From NCBI GenBank assembly GCA_035695045.1, contig DASSEX010000057.1, positions 1 to 35,161 on the forward strand: DNA of 35,161 nucleotides, given 5' to 3'. Under the pieces are notes generated by a model. That model was not told the origin of the DNA, ran no database searches, and saw only the letters and a list, made by a program, of their open reading frames with translations. Source of the stretch: DASSKP01 sp035695045. GTDB taxonomy: Bacteria; Actinomycetota; Actinomycetes; JAFAQI01. Shown in pieces: positions 1-7,905 of this stretch (its first letter is position 1; each line of letters starts with the position of its first letter). The position numbers were made by a program, and so were the translations under genes.

Positions 1-472
1 GCTTGTCCTTGTTCAGCCGCGCCTCCTTCTGCAGCCGCGGCAGCGCGTTCTCGATCGTCTGCAGGTCGGCGAGGATCAGCTCGGTGTTGATCGTGTCGAT
101 GTCGTTCGCCGGGTCCACCTTGCCGTCGACGTGCACGACGTTGGGGTCGCTGAACGCGCGGATCACCTGGCAGATCGCGTCCGCCTCGCGGATATTGGCG
201 AGGAACTTGTTGCCCAGCCCTTCACCAGTGCTCGCGCCGCGGACGATGCCGGCGATGTCGACGAACGACACCGTCGCCGGAACCGTCTTCGCCGAGGCGA
301 ACATCTTGGTCAGCACGTCCAATCGGCGGTCTGGCACGCCCACGACGCCGATGTTCGGGTCGATCGTCGCGAACGGATAGTTGGCCGCCAGCACGTCGTT
401 CTTGGTCAACGCGTTGAACAGCGTCGACTTGCCGACGTTCGGCAGTCCCACGATCCCGATCGAAAGCCCCAC
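1..472 (-). CDS. ychF: YchF/EngD-family GTPase (OBG superfamily), 3' end beyond window
   Basis: Only the first ~157 codons are in the window; the gene runs off the left edge. The reverse strand reads from a GTG at 472 into an OBG-type G domain: G1/P-loop GLPNVGKST at about residues 9-17, switch I region with NYPFATIDPN, and the G3-type stretch FVDIAGIVRGAS followed by GEGLGNKFL. That run is diagnostic of YchF, a ribosome-associated ATPase/GTPase of the Obg family that hydrolyses ATP better than GTP in characterised members. The C-terminal TGS domain is outside the window. No Shine-Dalgarno is visible; TAGCCT sits 7 bases before the GTG, so the mRNA is probably leaderless. It is divergent from rmuC. 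Confidence 0.93.
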   Translation of the reverse strand, partial: MGLSIGIVGLPNVGKSTLFNALTKNDVLAANYPFATIDPNIGVVGVPDRRLDVLTKMFASAKTVPATVSFVDIAGIVRGASTGEGLGNKFLANIREADAICQVIRAFSDPNVVHVDGKVDPANDIDTINTELILADLQTIENALPRLQKEARLNKDK

Positions 473-479
473 GCGAACG

Positions 480-485
480 AGGCTA
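480..485 (-). promoter_or_regulatory. -10 element of a leaderless promoter for ychF
   Basis: On the reverse strand TAGCCT ends 7 bases before the GTG start, with no purine-rich ribosome site between. This spacing puts the transcription start at or next to the start codon. No clear -35 is seen. Confidence 0.55.
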
Positions 486-550
486 GCCGGGCCGACCGGC
501 CGCCGACCCGTCATCGTGATCATGGCGTTGTCGGCCGTCCCGGAGCGGTG

Positions 551-570
551 GACGCGCGAAGGCGCGCGTC
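551..570. repeat. 7-bp inverted repeat in the ychF/rmuC intergenic region
   Basis: GACGCGC (551-557) and GCGCGTC (564-570) form a perfect 7-bp dyad around a 6-base loop, 33 bases before the rmuC ATG. It could be a leader hairpin of rmuC or an operator; nothing else identifies it, and short GC dyads are common at this base composition. Confidence 0.35.
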
Positions 571-602
571 GTACGGGGAAATTGTCGGCACCGGACGGGA
601 CG

Positions 603-2018
603 ATGCTCGACATGAACGCCATCGCCCTGTTGATCTCTCTCCTCACCCTGGCCGCCGGCTTCGCCGTCGGCTGGGCGCTCGCGCGCGGCCGCAACGCCAC
701 CGCCATCGCCGAGCGGGACGCTGCGAGGTCCGACGTCGAGCGGCTGCGTGCGGAGCGCGACCGGGCGGAGGCGCATGTGCGCGAGGCGCAGACCGCGGCC
801 GCCGACGCCACGGCCCGGTTGGAGAGCGAGCGGGCCGCGGCCGCCGACAAGATCACGCTGCTCCAGCAGGCGCAGGAGCAGCTGAAGGATGCGTTCGCGC
901 GACTGTCGGCGGAGGCGTTGCAGCGGAGCAACCAGCAGTTCCTGGAGCTCGCGGACAGCCGCTTCAAGCAGGCCGGCGCGCCCCTGACCGAGACGCTGGG
1001 CAAGGTCGAGCTCCAGCTGCGCGAGATCGAGAAGTCACGGGCCGGTGCTCAGCAGGCGCTCGTCGAGCAGATCGAGCGGGTCCGGCTGTCCGGCGAAGAG
1101 CTCAAGCACGAGACCGCGGCTCTCGTCAGCGCCCTGCGCAAGCCGCAGGCCCGCGGCCGGTGGGGCGAGCTGCAGCTCCGCCGCTGCGTCGAGTTCGCCG
1201 GCATGACCGACCGCTGCGACTTCATCGAGCAGCAGAGCGTCTCGACGGCCGACGGCGTCCTGCGTCCTGACCTCGTGGTGAAGCTCGTCGGCGGCAAGAG
1301 CATCGTCGTCGACTCGAAGGTGACCCTGGCGGCGTACCTCGAGGCACACGACGCCGTCGACGACACCGTGCGCGACGAGCGGCTCAATGCGCATGCCCGA
1401 CACCTGCGCACCCACGTCGACCAGCTTGCGGCGAAGTCCTACTGGTCACAGTTCTCGCCGGCGCCCGAGTTCGTCGTGCTCTTCGTTCCCGGCGACGCGT
1501 TCCTCGCCGCTGCTCTGGACCGCGACGCCGACCTGCTGGACTACGCGTTCGGCAAGCGGATCCACATCGCGACCCCGACGACGCTGATCTCGACGCTCCG
1601 CACCTGCGCCTATGTCTGGCAGCAGGAAGCGCTCGCCGACAACGCACGCGAGGTCTTCGAGCTCGGTCGCGAGCTCTACAAACGGCTCGGCGTCATGGGC
1701 GGGCACATGCACAAGCTCGGCCGGTCGCTGACGTCATCGGTCGACAACTACAACAAGACGATCGGCTCGTTCGAGAAGAACGTCCTCGTCACCGCGCGCC
1801 GGCTCAACGCACTCGACGTCACCGATCTCGAGCTCGAGACCCCCGTGACCGTCGACGAGCCGATCCGGCAGGTCGCGGCTGCAGAGCTCGTGGCCGCCGT
1901 CGAGGAGCAGCGGGCCGTCGTCTCACTTCCCGCGCCGGCGGCTGACCTCGAGCGGCCCGAGGACTACGGCCTGCTCACGTCGACCGACGAGTCCGCCGCC
2001 GACCGCGCGACCGGCTGA
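603..2018 (+). CDS. rmuC: RmuC-family DNA recombination protein
   Basis: 471 residues. Layout is typical of RmuC: an N-terminal membrane anchor (about residues 4-25, LLISLLTLAAGFAVGWALA), a long Ala/Glu/Arg-rich coiled coil to about residue 185, then the RmuC domain with GRWGELQLRRCVEFAGM, RPDLVV and IVVDSKVTLAAYLEA. The family is linked to limiting rearrangements between inverted repeats and has a restriction-endonuclease-like core; the exact activity is not settled. I chose ATG 603, preceded by GGACGGGACG; an in-frame ATG at 612 is a close alternative. The C-terminal ~50 residues are acidic and look unstructured. It is divergent from ychF and convergent with ispH. Confidence 0.9.
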   Translation: MLDMNAIALLISLLTLAAGFAVGWALARGRNATAIAERDAARSDVERLRAERDRAEAHVREAQTAAADATARLESERAAAADKITLLQQAQEQLKDAFARLSAEALQRSNQQFLELADSRFKQAGAPLTETLGKVELQLREIEKSRAGAQQALVEQIERVRLSGEELKHETAALVSALRKPQARGRWGELQLRRCVEFAGMTDRCDFIEQQSVSTADGVLRPDLVVKLVGGKSIVVDSKVTLAAYLEAHDAVDDTVRDERLNAHARHLRTHVDQLAAKSYWSQFSPAPEFVVLFVPGDAFLAAALDRDADLLDYAFGKRIHIATPTTLISTLRTCAYVWQQEALADNAREVFELGRELYKRLGVMGGHMHKLGRSLTSSVDNYNKTIGSFEKNVLVTARRLNALDVTDLELETPVTVDEPIRQVAAAELVAAVEEQRAVVSLPAPAADLERPEDYGLLTSTDESAADRATG

Positions 2019-2024
2019 CGACGT

Positions 2025-2069
2025 CAATCGCGTGGCTCATGGCGACAGATCGCGATCAGCCCGCGATTG
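2025..2069. terminator. Possible bidirectional terminator between rmuC and ispH
   Basis: CAATCGCG (2025-2032) and CGCGATTG (2062-2069) form a perfect 8-bp stem around a 29-base loop that itself holds the palindrome GATCGCGATC (2048-2057). It lies between the stop codons of two convergent genes. No T-tract follows either arm, so intrinsic termination would be weak. Confidence 0.4.
2031..2051. repeat. Copy 1 of an intergenic repeat (second copy at 19131-19151)
   Basis: The 21 bases here match 17 of 21 bases at 19131-19151; the shared pattern is CGYGGCTCATRGCSACRGATC in IUPAC code. Both copies lie between the stop codons of convergent genes, which suggests a dispersed extragenic element or terminator part rather than coding similarity. 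Confidence 0.4.
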
Positions 2070-2078
2070 CCGCGCCTG

Positions 2079-3053
2079 TCAGGCGGGGGTGACGCGGAGC
2101 TCGCGGCGGAGCTCCGGCGGTAGAGCGAACACCAGCCGCTCCTCGGCCGCCGTCACTTCCTCGACCTCGTCGTAGCCACGAGCGGCCAGCCACGTCAGCA
2201 CGTCGCGGACCAACGTCTCCGGCACGGACGCCCCGCTGGTGACACCGACCGTGGACACCCCGTCGAGCCAGCGCTCGTCGACATGGGAGACGTCGTCCAC
2301 GAGGTACGCCGCCGCCGCGCCGGAGTCCAACGCGACCTCGACGAGCCGCACCGAGTTCGACGAGTTGCCGGACCCGACGACGAGCACGAGCTCGGCGTCG
2401 GCGGCGACCTGCTTCACCGCGACCTGGCGGTTCTGCGTGGCGTAGCAGATGTCGTCGCTCGGCGGGTCGACGAGATTGGGGAACCGCCGGCGCAGCGCGC
2501 GCACCGTCGCGAGCGTCTCGTCGACGGACAGGGTGGTCTGCGAGAGCCAGGCGACCTTGTCCGGGTCGCGCACGACGAGGTCGTCGACCGCGTCCGGCCC
2601 GTCGACGAGGATGACCCGCTCCGGCGCCTCACCCGTCGTGCCCACGACCTCTTCGTGACCCTCGTGGCCGATCAGCAGAATGTCGAAGTCCTCGCGCGCG
2701 AACCGTCGGGCCTCCGCGTGCACCTTCGTCACCAACGGACACGTCGCGTCGACCGTCCGCAGCTGCCGCTTGGCGGCCTCGTCATGCACGACGGGCGCGA
2801 CGCCATGTGCCGAGAAGACGACGATCGACCCCTCGGGCACCTCTTCGGTCTCGTCGACGAAGATCGCGCCGCGCTCCTCGAGCGTGCGCACGACGTGCGA
2901 GTTGTGCACGATCTGCTTGCGCACGTAGACGGGCGCGCCGTACAGCTCGAGCGCCTTCTCGACCGTCTGCACGGCACGGTCGACACCCGCGCAATAGCCG
3001 CGCGGGCTGGCCAGGAGCACCCGGCGGTGCGTCCGTTCAGCTTCTGCGCTCAC
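2079..3053 (-). CDS. ispH: 4-hydroxy-3-methylbut-2-enyl diphosphate reductase (IspH/LytB)
   Basis: 324 residues, normal length for the family. IspH is the last enzyme of the MEP isoprenoid pathway and reduces HMBPP to IPP and DMAPP using a [4Fe-4S] cluster. The three cluster cysteines are seen: C21 in RGYCAGVDRA, one in DATCPLV, and one in SDDICYATQNRQ. HNSHVV, GHEGHEEVVGT and VVGSGNSSNS are also typical. Start GTG 3053 has no Shine-Dalgarno but has TAGCAT 6 bases upstream. Mycobacteria have a paralogue beside xseA, as here. It diverges from the lipid-droplet-type gene across a strong inverted repeat. Confidence 0.97.
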   Translation of the reverse strand: MSAEAERTHRRVLLASPRGYCAGVDRAVQTVEKALELYGAPVYVRKQIVHNSHVVRTLEERGAIFVDETEEVPEGSIVVFSAHGVAPVVHDEAAKRQLRTVDATCPLVTKVHAEARRFAREDFDILLIGHEGHEEVVGTTGEAPERVILVDGPDAVDDLVVRDPDKVAWLSQTTLSVDETLATVRALRRRFPNLVDPPSDDICYATQNRQVAVKQVAADAELVLVVGSGNSSNSVRLVEVALDSGAAAAYLVDDVSHVDERWLDGVSTVGVTSGASVPETLVRDVLTWLAARGYDEVEEVTAAEERLVFALPPELRRELRVTPA

Positions 3054-3059
3054 AATGCG

Positions 3060-3065
3060 ATGCTA
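3060..3065 (-). promoter_or_regulatory. -10 element of a leaderless promoter for ispH
   Basis: Reverse-strand TAGCAT ends 6 bases before the GTG of ispH. With a 17-base spacer the -35 would fall at about 3083-3088, inside the left arm of the inverted repeat 3075-3112. Confidence 0.55.
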
Positions 3066-3074
3066 CGTGGCTTG

Positions 3075-3112
3075 CGTTAGCGGCCCTGGTCCACCGGGCA
3101 GGGTCGCTAACG
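3075..3112. repeat. 14-bp inverted repeat (possible operator) between ispH and the divergent gene
   Basis: CGTTAGCGGCCCTG (3075-3088) is repeated in inverted form as CAGGGTCGCTAACG (3099-3112): 13 of 14 pairs match and the odd one would be a G-U wobble in RNA. The loop is 10 bases. It overlaps the expected ispH -35 region and lies 28 bases before the ATG of the rightward gene, so it can act as a shared operator or as a leader hairpin of the rightward mRNA. Confidence 0.6.
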
Positions 3113-3140
3113 AACCCAACCGCACATCGGAGGCACCCAG

Positions 3141-3962
3141 ATGACGCCCGCACATCCCAGCTCCAGCCGCAACGGCGGCCTCACCGACCAGGCTCTCCGC
3201 CTGGTCACTCGCGAGGCGACACGGCTGCCGCTGTTCGCGCTGAGCGTGGGTCTGCAGGCGTGGGAGCGCACGAGCGGGTTGCGTCAGATGGTGCTGCGAC
3301 ACGGCGGCGAGGCGCTGCAGATCGCCGCCCACACCCCGATCGGGCGGTTCCTGCCGCAGCCGGTTCTCGACGACGGCGCCGACGACGAGGCCGAGCGGAT
3401 CGCCTCGCAGGCCCGTCAGGCCCGGCTGGTCTCCGTCGCCGACACGGCGGCGAAACCCGCCGACAAACCGCAGGCCGCGCCCAAGGCAGCGGCTGCGCAG
3501 CCGGCACCCGCGAAGTCCGCCGCGCAGAAGACGCCGGAGAAGCCTGCGCAGGCGAAGACAGCGGAGGTCTCTGAGGCAGCTCGTGAGGTCGGCGCGCCGG
3601 GTGCCGTCACCGAAGAAGTCGAGGCCGTCACCGAGAAGCTCCACGTCGAGGAGCCGGAGTCGCGCGAAGACCTTCCGATCCCCGACTTCGACAACGTCTC
3701 GCTCGGCTCATTGCGCGGGCGGTTGCGTTCGCTGTCGCTCGAGCAGCTGGTCGTCCTGCGCGAGTGGGAGCAGGCGCACGCCCACCGGCTGCCGGTGATC
3801 ACGCTGCTCGACAACCGGATCGCCAAGGTGTCCGCGGAGCAGAACACCACCAACGGGTCCGGCTCGACCCAGGCCACGGAGTCGGCGACGGCGACGGGCG
3901 CACAGGCAGCGGACCAGGCGGAGAAGGCCGCAGAAGACGAGGGCGGGACGCTCCGCGTCTGA
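3141..3962 (+). CDS. Lipid droplet-associated protein, Rv1109c-like
   Basis: 273 residues in three parts. Residues ~14-80 are conserved-looking and amphipathic (TREATRLPLFALSVGLQAWE, then LPQPVLDDGADDEAERIA). Residues ~85-165 are a low-complexity Ala/Pro/Lys/Glu linker. Residues ~175-235 (LPIPDFDNVSLGSLRGRLR, then LREWEQAHAHRLPVITLLDNRIAKV) match my memory of the C-terminal block of Rv1109c-type proteins, found next to xseA and ispH in mycobacteria. Family members have been annotated as lipid-droplet-associated; the biochemical role is unknown. The Ala/Lys linker resembles histone-like tails, but that is base composition rather than homology. Start ATG 3141 is set by GGAGG 7 bases upstream. 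It is 64 bases before xseA. Confidence 0.8.
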   Translation: MTPAHPSSSRNGGLTDQALRLVTREATRLPLFALSVGLQAWERTSGLRQMVLRHGGEALQIAAHTPIGRFLPQPVLDDGADDEAERIASQARQARLVSVADTAAKPADKPQAAPKAAAAQPAPAKSAAQKTPEKPAQAKTAEVSEAAREVGAPGAVTEEVEAVTEKLHVEEPESREDLPIPDFDNVSLGSLRGRLRSLSLEQLVVLREWEQAHAHRLPVITLLDNRIAKVSAEQNTTNGSGSTQATESATATGAQAADQAEKAAEDEGGTLRV

Positions 3963-4014
3963 GCGGCGCACCCACAGGCGGGACCGGTACGCCGTCTCCG
4001 TCCCTGCTCGTCCC

Positions 4015-4020
4015 TAGTCT
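4015..4020 (+). promoter_or_regulatory. -10 element of a leaderless promoter for xseA
   Basis: TAGTCT ends 6 bases before the xseA GTG at 4027 and no Shine-Dalgarno intervenes. This would let xseAB be transcribed independently of the gene upstream. Confidence 0.55.
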
Positions 4021-4026
4021 GGCGGC

Positions 4027-5238
4027 GTGCCGCTGGAGTCCACCGCCGAGTCGCCGCTGCCCGTCCGCACCGTCGCGATGGCGATCGGCGGGTGGGTCAG
4101 CCGGCTCGGCCGCGTCTGGGTCGAAGGTCAGATCACCCAGTTGACCCGTCGCCCGGGCCAGGCGACCTGCTTCCTCGTGCTCCGCGACACGGCCGCGGAG
4201 ATGTCGCTGCAGGTCGCCGCGCCCCGATCGCTCGTCGACGCGCTCGACCCACCGCTGGCCGAGGGTGGCCGGGTCGTCGTCTGGGCGCAGCCGGAGTTCC
4301 GGCCGCAACGCGGCACCCTGTCCTTGACGGCGTACGACGTCCGACCGGTCGGTGTCGGTGCACTGCTGGCGCGCCTCGAGCAGCTGCGCAAGACGCTGGC
4401 GGCCGAAGGCCTCTTCGCCGCGGACCGCAAGCGGCCGCTGCCTTTCCTTCCTCACACAATTGGCCTGGTGACAGGTCGGGCCAGCGCCGCCGAGCGTGAC
4501 GTCGTCGACAACGCGCGCCGACGCTGGCCGGCCGTGCGGTTCCGGATCGAGAACGTCGCCGTCCAGGGCGCGTACGCCGTCACGGAGGTCATCGCCGCCG
4601 TGCAGCGGCTCGACCGCGACCCGGAGGTCGACGTCATCGTGGTCGCGCGCGGAGGTGGCTCTGTCGAGGACCTGCTGCCGTTCTCCGACGAGTCGCTCGT
4701 CCGCGCGGTCGCGGCGACGCTGACGCCGATCGTCACCGCAGTCGGTCACGAGAGCGACGTGCCGCTGGTCGACCACGCCGCCGACGTCCGTGCCTCGACA
4801 CCGACCGACGCGGCGAAGCTGGTCGTGCCGGACGTAGCGGAGGAGCAGCAGCGGGTGCGGGTGCTGCAGCAGCGGGCTCGGCGTTCGATCGCCGGGCGTC
4901 TCGACAGCGAGCAGCATCGACTCGACGGACTGCGTTCGCGACCCGCGATCGCCGACCCGGCCGGACAGCTGAAACGGTGGTCCGCGGACATCGGCGCGGT
5001 GCGCGAGCGAGCACGCCGGGCCGCGCTCGCCTGCGTCGGCGAGGCTCGCACCGACATCGCGCGGCTCGCGGCGCGCGTGACAGCGATGTCGCCGCAGGCG
5101 ACGCTGGACCGGGGCTACGCCGTGCTCCAGCGCGCTGACGGATCCGCCGTCCGCGACCCGGCCGAGGTGACCGCAGGCGAACGACTGACCGGTCGCGTCG
5201 CCGCGGGGCGGATCCCGCTGGAGGTGATCCCGCAGTGA
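4027..5238 (+). CDS. xseA: Exodeoxyribonuclease VII large subunit
   Basis: 403 residues. The N-terminal OB-fold (IGGWVSRLGRVWVEGQIT to about residue 100) binds single-stranded DNA. The catalytic core contains KRPLPFLPHTIGLVTG, ERDVVDNARRRWP, VIVVARGGGSVEDLLPFSDE and VGHESDVPLVDHAADVRASTPT, all family hallmarks. A C-terminal helical region ends in SPQATLDRGYAVLQRADG, the usual XseA tail. With XseB it degrades single-stranded DNA from both ends. GTG 4027 is the start because TAGTCT lies 6 bases before it. Its TGA overlaps the xseB GTG by 4 bases, so the two subunits are translationally coupled. Confidence 0.97.
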   Translation: MPLESTAESPLPVRTVAMAIGGWVSRLGRVWVEGQITQLTRRPGQATCFLVLRDTAAEMSLQVAAPRSLVDALDPPLAEGGRVVVWAQPEFRPQRGTLSLTAYDVRPVGVGALLARLEQLRKTLAAEGLFAADRKRPLPFLPHTIGLVTGRASAAERDVVDNARRRWPAVRFRIENVAVQGAYAVTEVIAAVQRLDRDPEVDVIVVARGGGSVEDLLPFSDESLVRAVAATLTPIVTAVGHESDVPLVDHAADVRASTPTDAAKLVVPDVAEEQQRVRVLQQRARRSIAGRLDSEQHRLDGLRSRPAIADPAGQLKRWSADIGAVRERARRAALACVGEARTDIARLAARVTAMSPQATLDRGYAVLQRADGSAVRDPAEVTAGERLTGRVAAGRIPLEVIPQ

Positions 5239-5441
5239 GCGAGCGACCGGGTTACGAGCAGGCCCGCGACGAGCTCGTCGAGATCGTCCGCCGGCTCGAG
5301 GCAGGCGGCGTCACGCTCGAGGAGTCGCTTCAGCTGTGGGAGCGCGGCGAGGCCCTCGCGAAGATCTGCCAGGACTGGCTCGACGGTGCGCGAGCCCGCC
5401 TGGAGTCCGCCGCGCGTGAGGCTGACGCGTCAGCTGAGTGA
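5235..5441 (+). CDS. xseB: Exodeoxyribonuclease VII small subunit
   Basis: 68 residues, normal for XseB. The helical hairpin ELVEIVRRLEAGGVTLEESLQLWERGE is the family signature; several copies decorate the coiled coil of XseA in the holoenzyme. It starts at a GTG that overlaps the xseA stop (GTGA). Its last 12 bases overlap the 3' end of the convergent DUF4245 gene, leaving no room for a separate terminator. Confidence 0.95.
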   Translation: MSERPGYEQARDELVEIVRRLEAGGVTLEESLQLWERGEALAKICQDWLDGARARLESAAREADASAE

Positions 5442-6008
5442 CGCTGCGAGGGTCCGGAGCTGTTGATCCGTCGCGCTGCCGGTGATGACGGCGGTGAGAC
5501 CTCCGATCGTGGTGGTCAGGGCCTCCTCGCCCCGGTCGGATCGGCGCAGCTGCCATGTCTGACCGGCGATGCTGGTAGTCCCCCTCACTGTCGATCCACG
5601 GGCGCCGAGCACGCGCGAGACGAGGGGAGTAGCCGCCCCGTTGGTCTCGTCGAGCCCGGCGAACCGTGAGCCGGGCGTCGCGAAGCCGATGTGCAGCCGA
5701 GCGGTGTGTCCTGTGGAGTCGAACGTCGCGGCGTTGGCCCGCCAGCTTCGTGGCACACCGACAGGCGCGAGAACGCTGCCCGCCACCTTGGCGAACGCCG
5801 ATACCTGGTCACGGAAGTCGACGGGCTTCATCCTTGCGCTGCCAGGGAAGACGAGCGTCCGCGCCGGACCGAGGAGCAGCAGGGCGGCGATCACGACGGC
5901 CATGAGTCCCAGCGATCGCGCCATGTCGCTGAACGTCTTCGCCGGCCGCACCGGCACGACGACGTCGGCGCTGTGCGCGGCGTCGCTCGCGGGTGCGTCA
6001 CCTGACAA
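5430..6008 (-). CDS. DUF4245-type membrane-anchored protein
   Basis: 192 residues. A short hydrophilic N-terminus is followed by one membrane segment (about residues 32-48, LGLMAVVIAALLLLGPA), then an extracytoplasmic domain with VLAPVGVPRSWRANAA, a mid-part GFATPGSRFAGLDETN, and a C-terminal GEEALTTTIGGLTAVITG. This pattern matches DUF4245, an actinobacterial family of unknown function often found near xseB or glpX. The most upstream start is TTG 6008, lying inside the 3' end of the PLP-enzyme gene (11-base overlap) with AGAGATGG about 9 bases before it; a later GTG is possible. It is probably cotranscribed with that gene. Confidence 0.75.
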   Translation of the reverse strand: MSGDAPASDAAHSADVVVPVRPAKTFSDMARSLGLMAVVIAALLLLGPARTLVFPGSARMKPVDFRDQVSAFAKVAGSVLAPVGVPRSWRANAATFDSTGHTARLHIGFATPGSRFAGLDETNGAATPLVSRVLGARGSTVRGTTSIAGQTWQLRRSDRGEEALTTTIGGLTAVITGSATDQQLRTLAASLS

Positions 6009-7146
6009 TGGACACCATCTCTTCGAGGAGCGCCGTGCACTCGTCGGCTGTGTTGTAGAAGTGCGGTGCGGCGCGCAGGCCGCTGCCCGGACGGTAGTCG
6101 ACGACGAACTTGCGGCGGATCAGCTCGTCGTGGACGCGTTCGGCGTCGCCCGGGTCGATCGTCACGTGCCCCCCGCGTCGGCTCGGATCACGGGGCGAGC
6201 GCACGGTGAACCCACGATCGAGTGCGCCTTCCAGCAGAGGTTGCGTGAGCGACATCGACCGCTCGCGAATGCGTTGCACGCCGATGTCGACGATCGCCTG
6301 GTACCCGGGCGCGGCGGCGTACGCGGCCGGAACGTTCGGCGTGCCGCCGGCGAACCGCATGGCGCCTGGCGCGTAACGGATCTGCCCCCAGTCGAACTCG
6401 AAAGGCTGCTCGTGCGAGATCCAACCGACGGCCGCCGGCCGCAGCGTCTCGGCCAGGTCCGGGCGGACGTAGAGCCAACCGTTGCCGGGGCCGCCGCAGA
6501 GGAACTTCACCGACCCGCCGACGCAGAAGTCGACCTGGGAGGCGACCACGTCGATCGGGACGGTTCCCACACCCTGGTAGGCGTCGAGCAGCACCAGCGC
6601 GCCGTGTCGTCGCGCTGCGGCAACGACCGGCTCGAGGTCGAGCAGTGCGGACGTACGGAACTGCACGAGGCTGACCGACACCAGCAGCGTCGTGTCGTCG
6701 ATGCTCGCGGCCACCCGCTCCGCATCGATGGTCAGACCGTCCGCTTCGTACGGCACCACGACCAGCTCGCCGCCGTACCTCGCACAGTGCTCCGTCCAGA
6801 AGTAGTGCGTTCCCGGCCAGTCGGCCGCGGTCGTGACGACGCGGTTGCGGCGCTGCCGGAGGTCGAAGCACGACGCCACCGCGACGATCGCATCCGCCAC
6901 GCTCTGGCGCAGGACCGTCGTCCCCGGTGCCGCGCCGATCGTCGCGCCGACGAGGTTCGCGACGTGCGTCATCTCGGGAAACCAGGTGTTCCACGCGACG
7001 ACGCCCTCCGTGTCCCAGAGGTCGGCGAAGTCCTGCAACCGCTTGCGGGTGTCACGGTGCATCGCACCGAGAGAGTTGTTGATCAGGTACGTCGACCGGC
7101 CGAGGATCGGGTAGTCCTCACGGCGCGCCAACAGGTCGTCGTGCAC
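5998..7146 (-). CDS. Kynureninase-like class V aminotransferase-fold PLP enzyme
   Basis: 382 residues. The fold is the class V aminotransferase/kynureninase type: YLINNSLGAMHRDTRKRLQ and GVVAWNTW near the N-terminus, the PLP-binding aspartate D188 in LLDAYQGVG, and the Schiff-base lysine K214 in GGSVKFLCGGPGNGWLYV. The GPG after the lysine and the N-terminal NSLG block are closest to kynureninase, but the true substrate could be another cysteine/kynurenine-type PLP chemistry; no kynurenine-pathway genes are nearby. Start GTG 7146 lies 20 bases after the stop of the CAP-domain gene; no strong ribosome site is seen. The 3' end overlaps the DUF4245 start. Confidence 0.8.
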   Translation of the reverse strand: MHDDLLARREDYPILGRSTYLINNSLGAMHRDTRKRLQDFADLWDTEGVVAWNTWFPEMTHVANLVGATIGAAPGTTVLRQSVADAIVAVASCFDLRQRRNRVVTTAADWPGTHYFWTEHCARYGGELVVVPYEADGLTIDAERVAASIDDTTLLVSVSLVQFRTSALLDLEPVVAAARRHGALVLLDAYQGVGTVPIDVVASQVDFCVGGSVKFLCGGPGNGWLYVRPDLAETLRPAAVGWISHEQPFEFDWGQIRYAPGAMRFAGGTPNVPAAYAAAPGYQAIVDIGVQRIRERSMSLTQPLLEGALDRGFTVRSPRDPSRRGGHVTIDPGDAERVHDELIRRKFVVDYRPGSGLRAAPHFYNTADECTALLEEMVSIVR

Positions 7147-7166
7147 GCCGCCACGATGTCACGCGG

Positions 7167-7724
7167 TCAGCAGGTGACCTGCGTGGCGCCGTAGGAGAAG
7201 AGGTAGGAGTCCACGGGCGTTCCCACGAAATCCGTGGTGTTCCAACGTCGGCCGGAGCCGCGTTTCGACCACACGCCGACGTAGCGGTAGGCCCGGTCGA
7301 GGATGTTCGCGCGGTGCGCCGGGTCGCGCATGTAGCTGCGGAAGAGATGATCGGCGCCGTACCCCGTCGGCTGCTCGGCGACGTTCTCGCCGTACGTCGT
7401 CCAGTCGATCGACCCGTGCGTTTCCAGCGCCCACCGCAGGCTCGGGTTGTGGGCGAGGATGTTGTAGCGCGCCATGTGGCAGGACCATCGGTGCGCGACA
7501 TCGGTCGTGCCGGCGACGAGCGCGAGCCTGCGCACGCCACGGGACGCGCGGGCCCGGTTCATGTCGCTGAGCAGCCGGCTGTCGAACTGCGACAACGCGG
7601 GCGTCGTGCTGGCCACATCGGTCTCTGCCGGCGCGGGCGCGCCGGAGGGGATCAGAAGAGGGGCGCTGAGCGCCGCGGACACGAGCAGGGCATGGCGAAG
7701 AAGAGCCGGTCGGAAGGTGGGCAT
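7167..7724 (-). CDS. Secreted CAP (SCP/PR1)-domain protein
   Basis: 185 residues from ATG 7724, chosen because GGAAAG lies 7-12 bases upstream and because it begins a clean signal peptide (FRPALLRHALLVSAALSAPLL, cleavage near APAPAE). The mature part is one CAP domain: LLSDMNRARASRG, the HxxR-like helix AHRWSCHMARYNILAHN, YGENVAEQP and the HRANIL block of bacterial CAP proteins. Conserved CAP cavity residues (His, Glu) are present. Bacterial CAP proteins are secreted, but their activity is not well established. It is upstream of, and likely cotranscribed with, the kynureninase-like gene. An open frame continues upstream to 7832 without a plausible start. Confidence 0.85.
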   Translation of the reverse strand: MPTFRPALLRHALLVSAALSAPLLIPSGAPAPAETDVASTTPALSQFDSRLLSDMNRARASRGVRRLALVAGTTDVAHRWSCHMARYNILAHNPSLRWALETHGSIDWTTYGENVAEQPTGYGADHLFRSYMRDPAHRANILDRAYRYVGVWSKRGSGRRWNTTDFVGTPVDSYLFSYGATQVTC

Positions 7725-7794
7725 CTGGGGCTTTCCGGTTGCCGGACAACGGACAGGTGCTAGTCCCCCGTGCCCCCGTGTGACTACTCGGCCG

Positions 7795-7825
7795 ACGGTA
7801 GCCAGACCCCGCCCATGCAGGTCAA
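7795..7825 (-). promoter_or_regulatory. Candidate sigma-70 promoter for the CAP-domain gene
   Basis: On the reverse strand TTGACC (7820-7825) and TACCGT (7795-7800) are separated by 19 bases. This would give a leader of roughly 65-70 bases before ATG 7724. The spacer is on the long side. Confidence 0.4.
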
Positions 7826-7905
7826 AGCGCAACGCCGCGTGTACGCGGACGGAGTGGTCCGATTTCCGCTAGGAACCGCGCGCCGGCTGGGGCATCCTCG
7901 ACTCT

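Noticed and set aside
3430..3640. Ala/Lys/Pro-rich middle of the lipid-droplet-type protein as a histone-like domain
   Set aside because: Low-complexity linker between two conserved blocks; no fold signature, and base composition favours such residues.
7725..7800. G-rich leader of the CAP-domain gene (ACGGGGGCACGGGGGACTAGC) as a c-di-AMP riboswitch
   Set aside because: It shares only the GGGGGA run; none of the other aptamer segments is present and the leader is too short.
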